Source: Sclerotinia nivalis (taxonomy: Eukaryota > Ascomycota > Leotiomycetes > Helotiales > Sclerotiniaceae). From it: a stretch of DNA of 64,000 nucleotides. Both the position numbers and the translations under genes were made by a program. The stretch spans positions 62,001 to 126,000 of the forward strand of contig JAPEIS010000003.1 of assembly GCA_029531795.1 (NCBI GenBank). Reading direction: 5' to 3'. The notes beneath the pieces are model-generated. The model had not been told where the DNA came from. It saw nothing but the letters and a program-made list of their open reading frames with translations, and did no database searches. Of the stretch, positions 44,057 to 55,664 are shown in pieces (position 1 is the stretch's first letter; each line of letters begins with the position of its first letter).

Positions 44057-45829
44057 TCACCAAGGAAATCCAGGAATTTCTCTCTTCTCGAGCTTCATCC
44101 AAATATCATCCCAATAAAACATAGCACCGACCAGAATACGTTTTGGGGATGGGGTCTCCTTGCTTGCGAGACACAGTCGTGGATTGAATGCTCGGAAAAA
44201 CTGATGATTGTTGTTAGAGAACCATATAAGTAACCAACGCGTCAGGAAAGATCACTTACCATCAAAGGAGTCTTCATCAATTCAATCATAGCAAGATCCT
44301 TACCCAAACAACTACGAGTACCATACCCGAAAGTAGCAAGATATTTATCGAAAACCTTACCTGCCTCTCCATCATTTTCCAACCATCTTTCTGGTCTGAA
44401 TTCCTCCGCATCTTTTCCATAAACTGCTGGATCACGGTTCGCCATATAGGCTGTGCTAGTAACTTCAGTTCCGACTGGGATCGTTTTTCCATCGATTACA
44501 AGAGGAGCATGGTTAGCTTGGACGAGACGAGGGAAAATATTAGGAGCCGAAGGACACAAGCGCAGGGATTCTTTGACACAAGCAACGTAGTATGGACAGT
44601 TTTTGGAAACTTCTGATGCAGCTGGAACAGGACTAGATAATACACCACGTTCGAAAGCGGCGTCAATTTCACCAATCATTTTGGCGTAGACAGTTGGATT
44701 GGACAGAAGGTACGCCATCATTGCTCCCATGGTTGTTCCGGTAGTATCGGCACCAGCTGTGAATAAGAGCATACATTCGGCTCGGATATGATCTTCGGTA
44801 AGTGGTTGACCATTGGCATCACGGGCCTCATAAAATCTGATTTGTTAGCCTTTGCGGAAACATTTAAGGAAAATTGCCATACGATTGCAACAGATCAACT
44901 CTGTCATTGTTCTTCCCTTCAGCAAGTTCCTTCTGTCTAGCTTTCATAATTCGGTTTATCCATCTAATCAAGAACCCCATTCCTCCCTTGTCCTTCTCGT
45001 TAGAGACAAGGAATCGTCCAAGCCAAGTCTTCTTGATAAACTCAACAAAAGGGTACATTCTTCCAACAATACCGAAGTAGAAGAAGCCCTTGTGGAGTTC
45101 TTCGATCAAATCATCGACGTCGGTAGCGGTATCAACGAATCCAAAGGCCTCTCCAAACCCAACCAAGCTGATAACATCAAATGCAGCAAAAGTTGCCCAT
45201 CTTGACATGTCAAAAGCTTTGTTTTGCTGAGCAAACATTTCGTTTAGTTTTTTGATCCAAGCGATGATAATGTCATCGATGAGAGGTTCATTCTTGACCA
45301 TCTTAGACATGGAGTATGGCCCAGCAATCAAACGACGGAAATGAGCGTGATGAGAGTGTTGTTGCATGTTGAAGACTGACTCTCCAGGGCCAAGTGCACC
45401 AGTCACGTACCATTTTATCTTAACAGCTTGACGATGGTAAATTTGTGGAAGAGAGAGGGCTGAGGGGATCAACAGCTCAGTTGGAGAGATTCGAAGGATG
45501 GTTGCTTTTATTTATTAGCATTGGAAGGGCTTCGAACAGAAGTTCCTGTACATACTATTCTTTTCCTTGAGCAAGCGGTCATAAGTCTCTAATTCAATAC
45601 CCCTGATGTTCTGATATGTGTGCCAGAGTCTGGTTACTGACCCCCAAAAAGGACCATCGAAGTCCTTTAGAGGATGGAAAAATCGATAGTAGATAATTTG
45701 GTATATAAATGGGACAAGAAGGGCAATGGCAAGGCCACCGGCCAAGTTTGGGCCGGTCAAGTAGGGACCAAATCTAGAGACCGGCGAATCAATCGCGACC
45801 ACTTTCGTAGTTCCGTTTAGAGACTCCAT
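44057..45829 (-). CDS. Cytochrome P450 monooxygenase
   Basis: ER-anchored haem monooxygenase. Exons 45829-45556, 45504-44883, 44836-44260 and 44200-44057, introns 51, 46 and 59 nt, 538 residues. N-terminal anchor GGLAIALLVPFIYQIIYYRF is followed by FHPLKDFDGPFWGSVTRLWH. I-helix oxygen site AGADTT at 326-331; ExxR in KESLR (388-391); FRPERW at 445-450; haem loop FGYGTRSCLG with ligand Cys475. The first intron follows LLKEKN and leads to ILRISPTELLIPS, as usual for this type. It resembles the pisatin-demethylase/benzoate-hydroxylase-like group of fungal P450s, but the subfamily and substrate cannot be assigned. No biosynthetic backbone gene is nearby, so a detoxification role is as likely as secondary metabolism. 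Confidence 0.92.
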
Positions 45830-48228
45830 TTTGTTTGCTACCGGAGACAATAACAAAATGAATGAAGGGAACAATCGAGAAAGACACAACTGAATGGAGA
45901 TATAGAATCTGAGTCTCCCAAAGACCTGAATATAAATATATATGCTTCCGAGCCTGGACCTTAATCAAAATGAACTCGGCTCTTTTCCTCACCTTGTTGA
46001 CAATGCACTTAACTCTCTCTCCCCTACGTGCCAACCCCATGCTAACCGAACCAAGACCTCCGGCCTCGCCAAACCCACTAATATCTGACATCTCACCAAA
46101 GCACGCATAATCACTGAACAAATAAGCAGTTATGTAAAAACATCAAAGAAAAAATGTAGCAAATCTAATCAAAAAGGTGTTTGCGGAATTGCATCGCACT
46201 CACGTTGTGCACTCTGGGTCTGCAGCGGGGGGTTCTTAGAATCATCAGTGGATAATCTGGGATCAAACCTTGCAATCCCATGACCACGACTCCTATCGGA
46301 GACCGCGGTGAGATTTCGTAAGGTGAATCTCCGGAGTAATGGTTTATCGAGTCCCGTAGCCGACTTGCGGGGAGATACCGAGAGTCAAACGGCGAAAGTT
46401 TTCAAGGAAGGATTTTGCAAGGATAAGTGGCAGTAATCGTATCTGAAACTTCCTGAAGCGCAGCAAATGGTGGAATTGTCTCAATTTCGTGGAGAAGAGC
46501 CTTGCATTATCTCTGTCCCTTTCTCTGATAGAGTATGGGCTCTTCTGCCCTAGGGCTGTAAGAGGCCGAGTTTTAAAATAAAGTTGTACCATAAATCAAT
46601 GAAACGTCGCTGGACTCCAATTTAAAACCCTCAAAAGGGCAACTAACTCTAAATGTCCTTTCTTTGCATCTGCCACCGGAAAATGAGATCCATACTTGAC
46701 CCAGTTGAACGGTGCTCAGACAAGCATCTTGTCAATCCCAGACTGCAGAAAACATGTGCATGTGTCTTTGAATAGCAGCGATCCTCACCGAATGTCACAA
46801 TATAGTGTGCATTGATAAAATGAAATGTCGAGCATGTAATTAATTGGCCCACTCGCAATGACCAGCGTTGTCATAATCATTCTCATCGTTATTCAATCTG
46901 ACACTTCGCGACGTTAACGATGTCTGCTGCAATACGATTTCACATTGAGCCAGCACCGTCGAAAAACGCAACCAAAGCGCGAATCTTGCTAGGAACTCCT
47001 CCGTATGTCCATTCCTTCAATTCATCATCCTCATCTAGTGAGCCTCAGGATGTGATACCCGAGAGATCAAACTCCGTGACTGGGAGTAGTTGATCTTGGA
47101 TCTCGTATTCTTGACGATGCAACGGACTCCAAGATATTGTCGCCATATCCAGTGAATTTACCTTGCGCAAATAAGAACAATTCGGATCAGTTTCACATCA
47201 AACTGTCTGCGTTGCCGCTGGGTTTTGTCATGTGTCTGGTCGTTTGATATTGAGTTCGACTCTGAAGATTCTATGTCCTCGTGTAAGAATCAACCATGGC
47301 TTGCCAAAAGTGTGAGTAGCTGGAAATTTCCCGCAGTATTCATTGTCCTGCTTCATAGTTGACTTGCATTTGATATTTCTACCGCCCAAATGTTATACTC
47401 TGTGAAGTTCTTTGCGAGTAGGAATGAGACGCTATCCCAAAACTCCTAGCTCCATGCATATGACCACTAAGCTGATCAAGCAATAAGCGCCCAGCATGAT
47501 GTTGTCCGGTATAGGTCGAGAAATGATGCCATATTATAGTAAGCCCTGCCGGAGTTAATCTTATGCATCTATTTCATCGAAAATGTATTTCGTAACTGTG
47601 CTATCCTTGATAGGCTCGCTTCTTCTTGTAGGGCTACAGAACCTCAAGGTATCCGTAGCTCAATTTGGATATCTAAAAGCGAACAAAAAGTGGACATGCG
47701 AAATTCCGCGCCGCAGTTATGGAAGTCATGCATATTTGGGAGATCAGGAGAATTAAACCATGGAGACAGTTGAAGCGAATGAGCCAACCGTTTTAGGCCG
47801 TGTCGGAGTGGGAACTTTTTGATGCTGCATTGCCAAACTGGGAAAATCGTAACGCTCGACAAAGGAGATGCCAGAATAATGACCATTCTTAGTAGGAATA
47901 GAATGGTACTGTGATGGAATTCGCATCATGACTTCTGCTAGCCAAAGGGGTAGAAGTCAATGGCAACTCAATGATGGCAAATGCGGAGTATAGCCTTCTG
48001 ATACTGACGATGAGAAGCTGTTGAGAAATCCTTAAATATCCCCTTATTTTCCTTCGAGATAACATCATTCAATCATCAAACAATCGTCCTTTTAATCATC
48101 CTTCCAATCACTAGTATCTCATAAATTATTAGAAATTCAATCCCTGATATCCTTTTGAACACAAAGACTTTCTCTTCCAACATTGTTTTCAGGTTTCTCA
48201 TCCTATTCATCCTTACAATCTTGTCAAA
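45830..48228. other. Intergenic, with one very short ORF
   Basis: 2.4 kb with no convincing gene. A 57-codon plus-strand frame at 46920-47093 (MSAAIRFHIEPAPSKNATKA...) has an ordinary N-terminus and a Ser-rich end, with an internal GTATGT that could be a splice donor. It may be a first exon or chance. Confidence 0.35.
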
Positions 48229-49710
48229 ATGTCGAACTTCGATTTGATCATAGCGAATACTCAATTATCTGTCATATATCTGTTCCCTGTTGCCGTCTTT
48301 GGCCTCTTCCTCAATCTTTACCGCAAAGCCATACTTGGAAGATCAAACCAAAGAAAAGCTCAATCTGGAAACGCATATGCGGCCTTTAAAGAAACCATTA
48401 TATACGAGCCTCATGCCGCCCAGAATTCTCTTCGAGACTTGATCGAAATTGATGGAGCTGGAACATGGCCTCCTACAACAGTGTATGGTGATGCTTGGCC
48501 AGAAGCCCTTCGACCATTCCACGACATCTATCAAGCCATGGCACCTGCCCTTTCAACCGCAGAACTTAGCGGTGACGATGTAAAGAACTTTCAACGATGC
48601 TTGGACTTCCGCACGCAGATGAGAACACTCTATAATGATCAAGTCAATATGAACGAGGTAAAGGCTCTGTTAGACGCAGCAGAAAACGATGAGAACGCTC
48701 TCTCCCGTACAGCTTGGAATGGTTTCTTCGCTTGCATTGCGTTGTCTAGACACTCATTCCGGTAAGTACCTCTGATTCTTGATCGCATGGCAATGAACTT
48801 TTCGCTAACATAACAAAGATGGGGAACAATTCCTATAGTTAAGCTTGCCCAAGAAGAAAAGGTCATCGACTTCCCTGCCTGTCTCGACCTCGCCTGGCCA
48901 TACCTCAAGAGACGATATGGAGTTACATCTCAAGGAGGCAATGTCGCAAGTAACTATCTCTGTAACTTTGACGATAAGGATCAAATTGTCTACCCTATCA
49001 ATCCCACCATGGACGAGCTCATCCAATCTGCCGAATACCACTTCGGTCATGTTTTTCCTCACATCGAAAGGGAAGCTCTCCCGATCTATCACATGGTAAC
49101 TAAAGCCATCCAACAATTTTCTAATGGCGATCGCTTTGGCACCCTGCAATCGCTCAAAGGAATCAACAAGGAGCTGCGCATACCCTTAAAGACTTACTAC
49201 GAAACCATGCATGAATCCAAGATCTCACGAAAAGTCTGGATGCACTACGCACAAGGATTCCAAGGTTGGGCTGCTGGTGATTTCGACCCTATCACCGGAG
49301 AATATACTGAATATGACGGCCTTTCCGGTAACCAATTGTTATTACCGCAAATTATGGATGCTTTCTTGGGACTTGACAGGTACTTGAATGAGGAGAACAC
49401 ACAACGCTATATGCCAAACTTACAACGCAAATTCCGCGAAACAATCGCTGAGCATAGCTTCCGCAATGAGGCCAAGAAAAACGGAGACGATGACATCGAG
49501 AACGAAATGAACAACATTGTCAAACAAATGAGAGTTTTCAGAACAGCACACAGAGTTAGGGTTAAGCCATACTTGAGTGTGCCAGCCCCAGAGCGCATGA
49601 TCATGACAGCTGGAAAGTCTGTGCTAGAAAAGGATGATGTTCATGATTACGAGTCTGCTATCGCACCTCTGGATAAGATGTTGAAGGATAGACTGATGGC
49701 GACCAAATAG
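48229..49710 (+). CDS. Divergent indoleamine 2,3-dioxygenase-like haem protein
   Basis: Two exons: 48229-48761 and 48819-49710, 57-nt intron, 474 residues. The C-terminal half carries the indoleamine-dioxygenase pattern: EYDGLSGNQLLLPQIMDAFL (about 342-361, compare the GGSAGQS-x-x-FQxxD region), then RYMPNLQRKF (compare YMPxxHRxFL), then FRTAHRVRVKPYL, where His about 422 sits in the position of the proximal haem ligand (RxxHLxxVxxYI in IDO). The N-terminus has a hydrophobic stretch (VIYLFPVAVFGLFLNLYRKA) that may be a membrane anchor, unusual for IDO. If active it would open the indole ring of tryptophan or a related substrate, but key positions are substituted. The PrnB-like IDO relatives are an alternative placement. 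Confidence 0.65.
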
Positions 49711-52403
49711 ATTAGAGTGTGGTATGATTCTCACGTTCCTGCAAGTATATCAAGCCCTGGAGTGGACCGGGTTGCTTGAGCTCTGATGATACCTGATCAC
49801 CTCAATACATTCATTTGTTTCCAAGGTTGAGGAGTAGTTTGGCGCTTATTGGTTTTTTGCTCTTCTGGATACATGTTAGATTAAGATATAGATAAGATTA
49901 ATGAGATAATGATTGAAACGAACCTTCGAGAATAACGCAATGGGTGACTCAGTTTGGTAATCCTGAATGATGCTATTTTCCTAGGTGACATTGTCCCAAA
50001 TAATCATGTAAAAAGAGATTCAGAAAGCAAGATGAGGTTGGATACAAATTATCCCGCCTTCATATGGGTAAATGCGGGGTAGGTATGCGTAACACAAGGT
50101 GGTATTGTCGTGAGCTCAATGTAACCCTGATGACCCTTATGTAATCAATGTTTCTCCTAAAGTGAAACCCAAATCCTCATATTAACAACAACATCTAGTT
50201 TCCACATATTCATTGATAAAATCTTGTGAATCTCAAGCTAAGTTAATCCTGATGAAGATGGAAAGGCATGGCCGTGTCTTCCTTTAATTATGTACTAGGT
50301 ATTCCGAGATACTCTGCCATTGGCCATCGCTTATTTAGCAGTGTTTACCTGATAGCAACAGAGTTGAAGATCATACAGTCAAGCGTTTGATTCAACGATG
50401 AACCTGTTCTTGGAAACTTTTGAGAATGCTTAGCTAAGAGTAGCTTACATTTTGAGTGGAAACAATAGTAAAGCATACAATGTTTTGTTGACGGAAAGCC
50501 AATATGACGAAGCGACACAGCATTCAACTTCATTTCTCTAACTCTTTTATTGCATGTATGCAAATCAGGCTAGCATCATATTCATCCCGAGCAGGGAATC
50601 AAAGTTTCTAACTCATTACCCAAAAAAATGGGCGGCTGTCTTCCGGTCAATCTAATAGCAAGTTTGGAAAATCTAGCATGTATCATCAGTGTCATATGAT
50701 ATTCTGATTTCATATTCCCATCCTAAGTTCTCACATTACTTGAGAAGGCAGAAACTCTATTCTACCATCAAATTTTCACTCTAATATTTAGATCCACTGG
50801 CATCACCACAGCGGCATAGACAACCAGATGATTATCTAGCACTCTCTCAAAAGAGAAGCAAAAAAAACCACCTCCACCACCATCATTCTCAACCAGTGAC
50901 GGCTCCTTTATTGGTGGATATGACAAGTTGTGGAGTCTGATGGCTTCAACTTTAGACGGAAAAAATATTACGACGGGTTAGGATGAGACGATGCGATCTC
51001 AATCATGAGTTGTTGTGACTAGGCTTCGAGTGAAGCGAGTCTTGTTGAGCTTCTAGTTCCAAGGCCCTTGGTATTCAATTTTAATAATCTTGTCTCTGGC
51101 AGATAATACGCTTATCACTTCTCCTGTCTTCTCTCGAGAGTCCATAGTTCTCGTAGAAACATGTGAAAAAGCACGCCATGCAGCTAGGCAGTCTGACCAG
51201 CTTTGCCAGTCTCTCTGCCGGCCAGATAGAAGTTCGGCCAAATTGATCACCTTCCGATGCTCGAACATCCTTTGTAAAATCTCAAATGCATCTATGCGAC
51301 ACGGCTAGAGCAAAGAACAATTGTATGCTCTCTCAAGGCAACAGTTTACGATAATAATGGAAAATTGGGTGGGGAATATGCTCGCTTCAATAAGTATAAC
51401 CGAGAGATTCACAATCGAGATGCATTTATGGGCTCTCTCTATAATTTAGATGAATGCAATGCTCATATTTTAACGTACTACCAACATCCCCACACTTGAG
51501 TTGAAGAAAAACCATGGACGTTCCTGCATATATGTCTCATCTGAGCAACACTGAGTATCGAGATTCTCGACCCGACTGCTTCTAGGCTTGAAGTGGCTTT
51601 ACCATCACAACCTTGCTCAAACATGGCCGTTTTTGGTATCAACTTCCTCAGTGAAGATAGTCTAGTGAGCCCCTCGTACCTGTGCATGTCCATTCCAAGC
51701 CTCTATAACTCAACATTCCTCCTTTCTTAGCGTGCCTCTTCAGCCCATTTCTATAAACCCATTGATAAAAATGAACGCCTTGGCTGACGAACGTGTTCCT
51801 AAACTGCTTCTGGCTATTTGCCTCACATCCAAAATTGTCGGATGATAACAGGACTATAGAACACACCTGGATACGGCAGTATCTATATCTTCAATGTCTT
51901 TCCCTAGATAATACATTCAACCATCCTTCAATATTTAGGAACACAAGAAAACGCTGAGGATACCACTTCTATTTACTTTAATACTCTAGAACTCGAGATA
52001 CACAGCACCAAAATCACCCCCGAAGCTGGATCCGGAGATGAAGAAGTCGCAGGTGCATTTGTAGCAGTACTCACATTTCACCTCTCCCCCGCCCACAATT
52101 TGCAGCAAGAAGGTATGACAATGACAATGGACAATTTATCACATTTAGACTCATTCTACTACAGTTATTTTAATATGACTTGATTTTTCCCGCATCTAAT
52201 AGCATGAAGTTGTGAGTTGACTGGCCCATTTTCCACCTGTGGGAGTCATAATTCCACATGACCCCGGTCGACAGCTCTCTTTTCTGCCATTGCCTCGTCT
52301 ACAAAACAACTGTTGGTATCAATCGGTAAGGTTCAAAGTGTAAAGTACTTTAGTCTATTTGATAAAACTTGATTCCCAATTGTTCCTATTCTATATTGAA
52401 AGA
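49711..52403. other. Intergenic, 2.7 kb
   Basis: No supported gene. Scattered short frames only. A TTCGAGTGAAGCGAGT segment near 51023 resembles one hairpin of the structured insertion in the bestrophin intron. Confidence 0.4.
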
Positions 52404-52507
52404 ACGAGCTCCTTAAATACATATTGAAGGAGCTCGTACAGCCCCTTATGATCACATGATCTAATACGATCATATGATTTAACTACGGTTCATGATCATA
52501 TGACCGT
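52404..52507. repeat. Cluster of inverted repeats and palindromes
   Basis: A perfect 11-bp inverted repeat, ACGAGCTCCTT (52404-52414) and AAGGAGCTCGT (52427-52437), is followed by the palindrome ATCATATGAT (52469-52478) and by ACGGT (52485-52489)..ACCGT (52503-52507) around the palindrome ATGATCAT (52492-52499). Could be cruciform-forming DNA, dimeric-factor binding sites, or the end of a decayed element. Confidence 0.6.
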
Positions 52508-52632
52508 GATCCCGACAACAACCCTTCTTTGATTCTCTCCCTCCTCAGAATGTCGGCTCCAGTAGTGATATCTCCATGACTAATCTCCGCACGCGTTCCT
52601 GGCAACTCTCCATAACCTCACCTGCGCTCCTT

Positions 52633-53106
52633 TCAAAGACTATATCCCTTCATCCCACATTGTATGCCCGGAAGGGAACCACTAACAGTCATCGCAATAA
52701 AATAAAGAAACAATTTTCCGAACCACAGCGCCAAATCCACAAACAATCTGTGATATTCATCTCCTAGGTCCTGTTGGCTGGCCTCATCGAGCTCCTCGTC
52801 AATTGGTTTTTTTACAAATGAGGCGATATTGCTCAAACCGAAAAATACCATAGAATCCAAAAATCGAACGAGAAATTTTTTATCACAGATCGATATTGAC
52901 TTATTCGAGATCAGGATGAAGAAAGTGATCCATAGCACCACCCCAACGACCACCGATACCTGGTCCGCTCGATGACAGAGGCTGCGGAATGTTTGCAGCC
53001 GTCCTATTTGTGTAACCGTGTATACATGGCGTCGTACAATCCGGCGAGACGGTTGATTGAAATTGTCTGGGACCGTTGCTATAATTAATTCGTCATCAGC
53101 AATTTT
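52633..53106 (-). CDS. Partial gene for a multi-spanning membrane protein
   Basis: Not recognised. The minus-strand frame is open from a splice acceptor (TTTAG, 53107-53108) to a stop at 52633, 157 residues, with no in-frame ATG at its 5' end, so at least one 5' exon is missing. The sequence is coding-like: KIADDELIIATVPDNFNQPS, then RRIVRRHVYTVTQIGRLQTF, then hydrophobic segments (VSVVVGVVLWITFFILI; LALWFGKLFLYFIAMTV) with acidic IDEELDEASQQDLGDEY between. The last about 17 residues may be read-through. Its first 18 codons and the preceding intron are duplicated upstream (next entry). A possible start is the ATG in GATGGATTCAGACC near 53329, but the phase does not fit without a further intron. 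Confidence 0.4.
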   Translation of the reverse strand, partial: KIADDELIIATVPDNFNQPSRRIVRRHVYTVTQIGRLQTFRSLCHRADQVSVVVGVVLWITFFILISNKSISICDKKFLVRFLDSMVFFGLSNIASFVKKPIDEELDEASQQDLGDEYHRLFVDLALWFGKLFLYFIAMTVSGSLPGIQCGMKGYSL

Positions 53107-53292
53107 CTAAATAAATAAATCTTCATAGTTGAAGATCGGATGAGAGAATTACGCGGGTTGGTAGTACCTGACGGTTCATTGAAATTGTCTGGGATCGTTG
53201 CTATAATTAATTCGTCATCAGCAATTTTCTAAATAAAAAATCTTCATAGTTGAAGATCGGATGAGAGAATTACGCGGGTTGATGGTACCTGT
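53057..53292. repeat. 122-bp tandem duplication covering an exon start and its intron
   Basis: Two near-identical copies, 53057-53178 and 53179 to about 53292, differing by a few bases and a small indel. On the minus strand each holds a TTATTTAG acceptor followed by codons for KIADDELIIAT, so a complete exon start with intron has been duplicated. Two short GTACC-containing repeats (about 18 bp) follow to 53320. Confidence 0.75.
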
Positions 53293-53460
53293 AGGCGGGT
53301 TGGTACCTGTAGGCTGGTCTGAATCCATCGTGTGTTGAATGGTATAGAAAACAGAACAGATGAACACTTACTATACTTGTATTTAACCATTTTTGAAGTT
53401 TTCTTGCTGAATGAAATAAAGTTCTATGTGAGAATGAGAAAGAATCTGTATGAGAATAAG

Positions 53461-53506
53461 AAAGAGTATTTATAAAGAATAGGAAAGAGTATTTATAAAG
53501 AATAGG
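53461..53506 (+). repeat. Perfect 23-bp tandem repeat, two copies
   Basis: AAAGAGTATTTATAAAGAAT plus AGG occurs twice in succession, with a degenerate third copy downstream and a related GAATAAGAAAGAG upstream. It lies in the presumed promoter region of the partial gene at 52633. Confidence 0.7.
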
Positions 53507-54134
53507 AAAGAATGCATGAAGGTTATGTGTAAAAAGGTAGGGGGGACGGTTCGAGAGCTAGTGCGATTTTACGGTCTTACAGGGTACATACATTACAATA
53601 CAGCCATTCCAGATAAAGCATTATGTATTAGCCCGATGCTCTCTGTTCTTTCCTGGCTCTAAGGGACCACCAAAGGGGTACAATTGAAAGCAAAGTTTAC
53701 CCCAGAATTTTCACAAGTTTTCATGACCAGGCTGTAGATGGCAATACCATTAAGCGAAATGGTCACGGTAGTGATATGTTACACGCGCGACGGTCCGGAT
53801 AGTTACGGTATTTCGCAAGAGGAAGTTTCAATAGCTTCTACTCCGTACTTTCCTTCCAGAAGTACCGTATGAATGGCTGCGTGAGATTTACTAGGTAGTT
53901 TGTGGTATAGATGTGGAAGGAAGCCAAGGCCTTGATTTTCTTGGCAAGACATCTGGACATGGTGGATCTCAACGTCGCAACCTTAATCGGACATCCAAAT
54001 ACAATATCACCATTCATTTTGTAATCATTTTCAGATTAATGGTAGAGATTGGTGTCCCATAATTTTCTTTGATACATCCCAAGCCCTGAACGGCGTAACA
54101 GTGCAGCGCAACCTCAGTTCACCTGGGTGAATGC

Positions 54135-54444
54135 TAGGGATGGTTTTTTGGTAATTCTTTAAAGTATAATAATCTAGCTTGCTTTATTTATCATTGATCT
54201 CAATATTCTAAAGACTGATCATTATTTCGTTTTCTATATTGAATAATAGATCTTCTTTTAATTGAGTTGAAGGTTCAGAAAAAATGAATATAGGAATAAC
54301 TTCAAAAAGATCTAAATGCATTAATTGGCTCTACAATGACTAAACTTCTTTAAAAAATAAAGCAAATAATAATAATAATAATACTATTCCTTTATTATGC
54401 TTTATTATAATCTAGCTCTGCTTTATATAAAGCCCTCATCCCTA
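54135..54444. mobile_element. Candidate MITE with TA ends
   Basis: The sequence is bounded by CTAGGGATGG on the left and CATCCCTAG on the right, giving short inverted termini GGGATG flanked by TA on both sides, as in Tc1/mariner-type insertions. The interior is extremely AT-rich, includes an (AAT)n run near 54368, and near each end a copy of TATAATCTAGCT followed by TGCTTTAT (54170s and 54410s). No coding capacity. Size about 310 bp. Confidence 0.45.
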
Positions 54445-54968
54445 GTGAGTTCGTTCATAAAGCATTTTTATTACATCCTTATCTTCTGTATGAGACGTGG
54501 TCTAATCTAAGTATCATTGCATAGCCAAGCCAGCGTTTAATAATTTCTTTCGTGTTATGTGATCTCCTATTTCCCGAGTCCTATCCATACTATCATCTCC
54601 CTTTATCATTCCATCTCCATGACAACTCGGAGAATGGTGAAGAGGAAGAGGATAGTGAGAATTTGAGAATGGAGGGGCAGAAGATGAAGAAGGAACTGGG
54701 ATGGATGAATATGATGGTAGACTCTATTGATAAAGAGAGAGAATAATCTGGTGAAATGAGAGTACATTTAAGTGAACTACACTGATCCAGAAAACATGGA
54801 AATTTCTCACTTCAAGCTGGTTGTTATCATTGAGTTGGTAATGAGAATCAATCCCATAACTTCGAGATTGATAACACTCTGTAGCACTATGTGCATTGTA
54901 ATTTTACGTCGGGCATATACTTATACACGACAGATATTGATACATCCTGATCATACACGATTTCATAT
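54445..54968. other. Intergenic, 3' of mrpl24
   Basis: No supported gene; an open frame at 54552-54746 is Glu/Met-rich and unconvincing. This is the 3' flank of the minus-strand ribosomal protein gene. Confidence 0.5.
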
Positions 54969-55664
54969 CTATAATATTGGCTTTCTCTCCGTATATTGCT
55001 CTTCCGCCATAAAATCTTCCTCCAAAATCTCCGACTCTGCCGCCGCCTGTGCCTCTGCATTCATAACAACCTCTTCATTCCTCGCCATCGCCGCATCATA
55101 TTTCCTCACTTGCTCCATAATCTCTTCCTTTGTAATACCAAACCCATTCTCATCCAAATGAACCTCCTCCTTCGGCGGCAATCCCAACTGTTCCCTCTGC
55201 AGCCTAAACCTCTCCTTCACAGTATCCGTTTGCATGATCCTCCATCTCAATTTCCAACCCCCCATTCCCAATTCCTTTAGTCTCTGCGTCTTCTCCCCCA
55301 GTAAATACTCATCCAATCCTCCCGCTTTATCAATTGTCCTCAACACTTTGGTAGTAACTCTCAATTTTATTTGTTTCCCCAAACTGGCGCTATAAAGACG
55401 CTTTCTCTGGACGTTCGGTCGCCAATGCCTTCTAGTCTTGATTTCATTCTTCTCCGAGACTATGTTTCCATAGCGAATCTTCTGGAGACCGTAAAGACCA
55501 AAATTGGATTGTTTGTAGAATTGAGAGGGTCCGTATGGATATGGCGGGACGTCTGCGTGCTCGGCTGCTAGCCTTTGTTTTGTGGACTTTGCGAAAATTC
55601 GAGCTGTGGAGGTGAAAGCTCGAGTGAAGGAGAGGGAGGGGTGGATTGATGTGAGGGGAGGCAT
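54969..55664 (-). CDS. mrpl24: Mitochondrial ribosomal protein bL28m
   Basis: Component of the large subunit of the mitochondrial ribosome; the yeast counterpart of bacterial L28 is Mrpl24. Single exon, 231 residues, ATG at 55664. The N-terminus (MPPLTSIHPSLSFTRAFTST, no acidic residues, Ser/Thr/Arg-rich) is a typical mitochondrial targeting peptide. The L28 core follows at about 60-120: IRYGNIVSEKNEIKTRRHWR, PNVQRKRLYSASLGKQIKLR and VTTKVLRTIDKAGGLDEYLL, the last being the classical L28 C-terminal motif. A fungal-specific acidic, Ala/Glu-rich C-terminal extension completes the protein. No intron was needed. A housekeeping gene and a reliable anchor for the strand and codon usage of the region. 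Confidence 0.95.
   Translation of the reverse strand: MPPLTSIHPSLSFTRAFTSTARIFAKSTKQRLAAEHADVPPYPYGPSQFYKQSNFGLYGLQKIRYGNIVSEKNEIKTRRHWRPNVQRKRLYSASLGKQIKLRVTTKVLRTIDKAGGLDEYLLGEKTQRLKELGMGGWKLRWRIMQTDTVKERFRLQREQLGLPPKEEVHLDENGFGITKEEIMEQVRKYDAAMARNEEVVMNAEAQAAAESEILEEDFMAEEQYTERKPIL

Noticed and set aside
54996..55280. Plus-strand Arg/Leu-rich frame
   Set aside because: Antisense shadow of the mitochondrial ribosomal protein gene.
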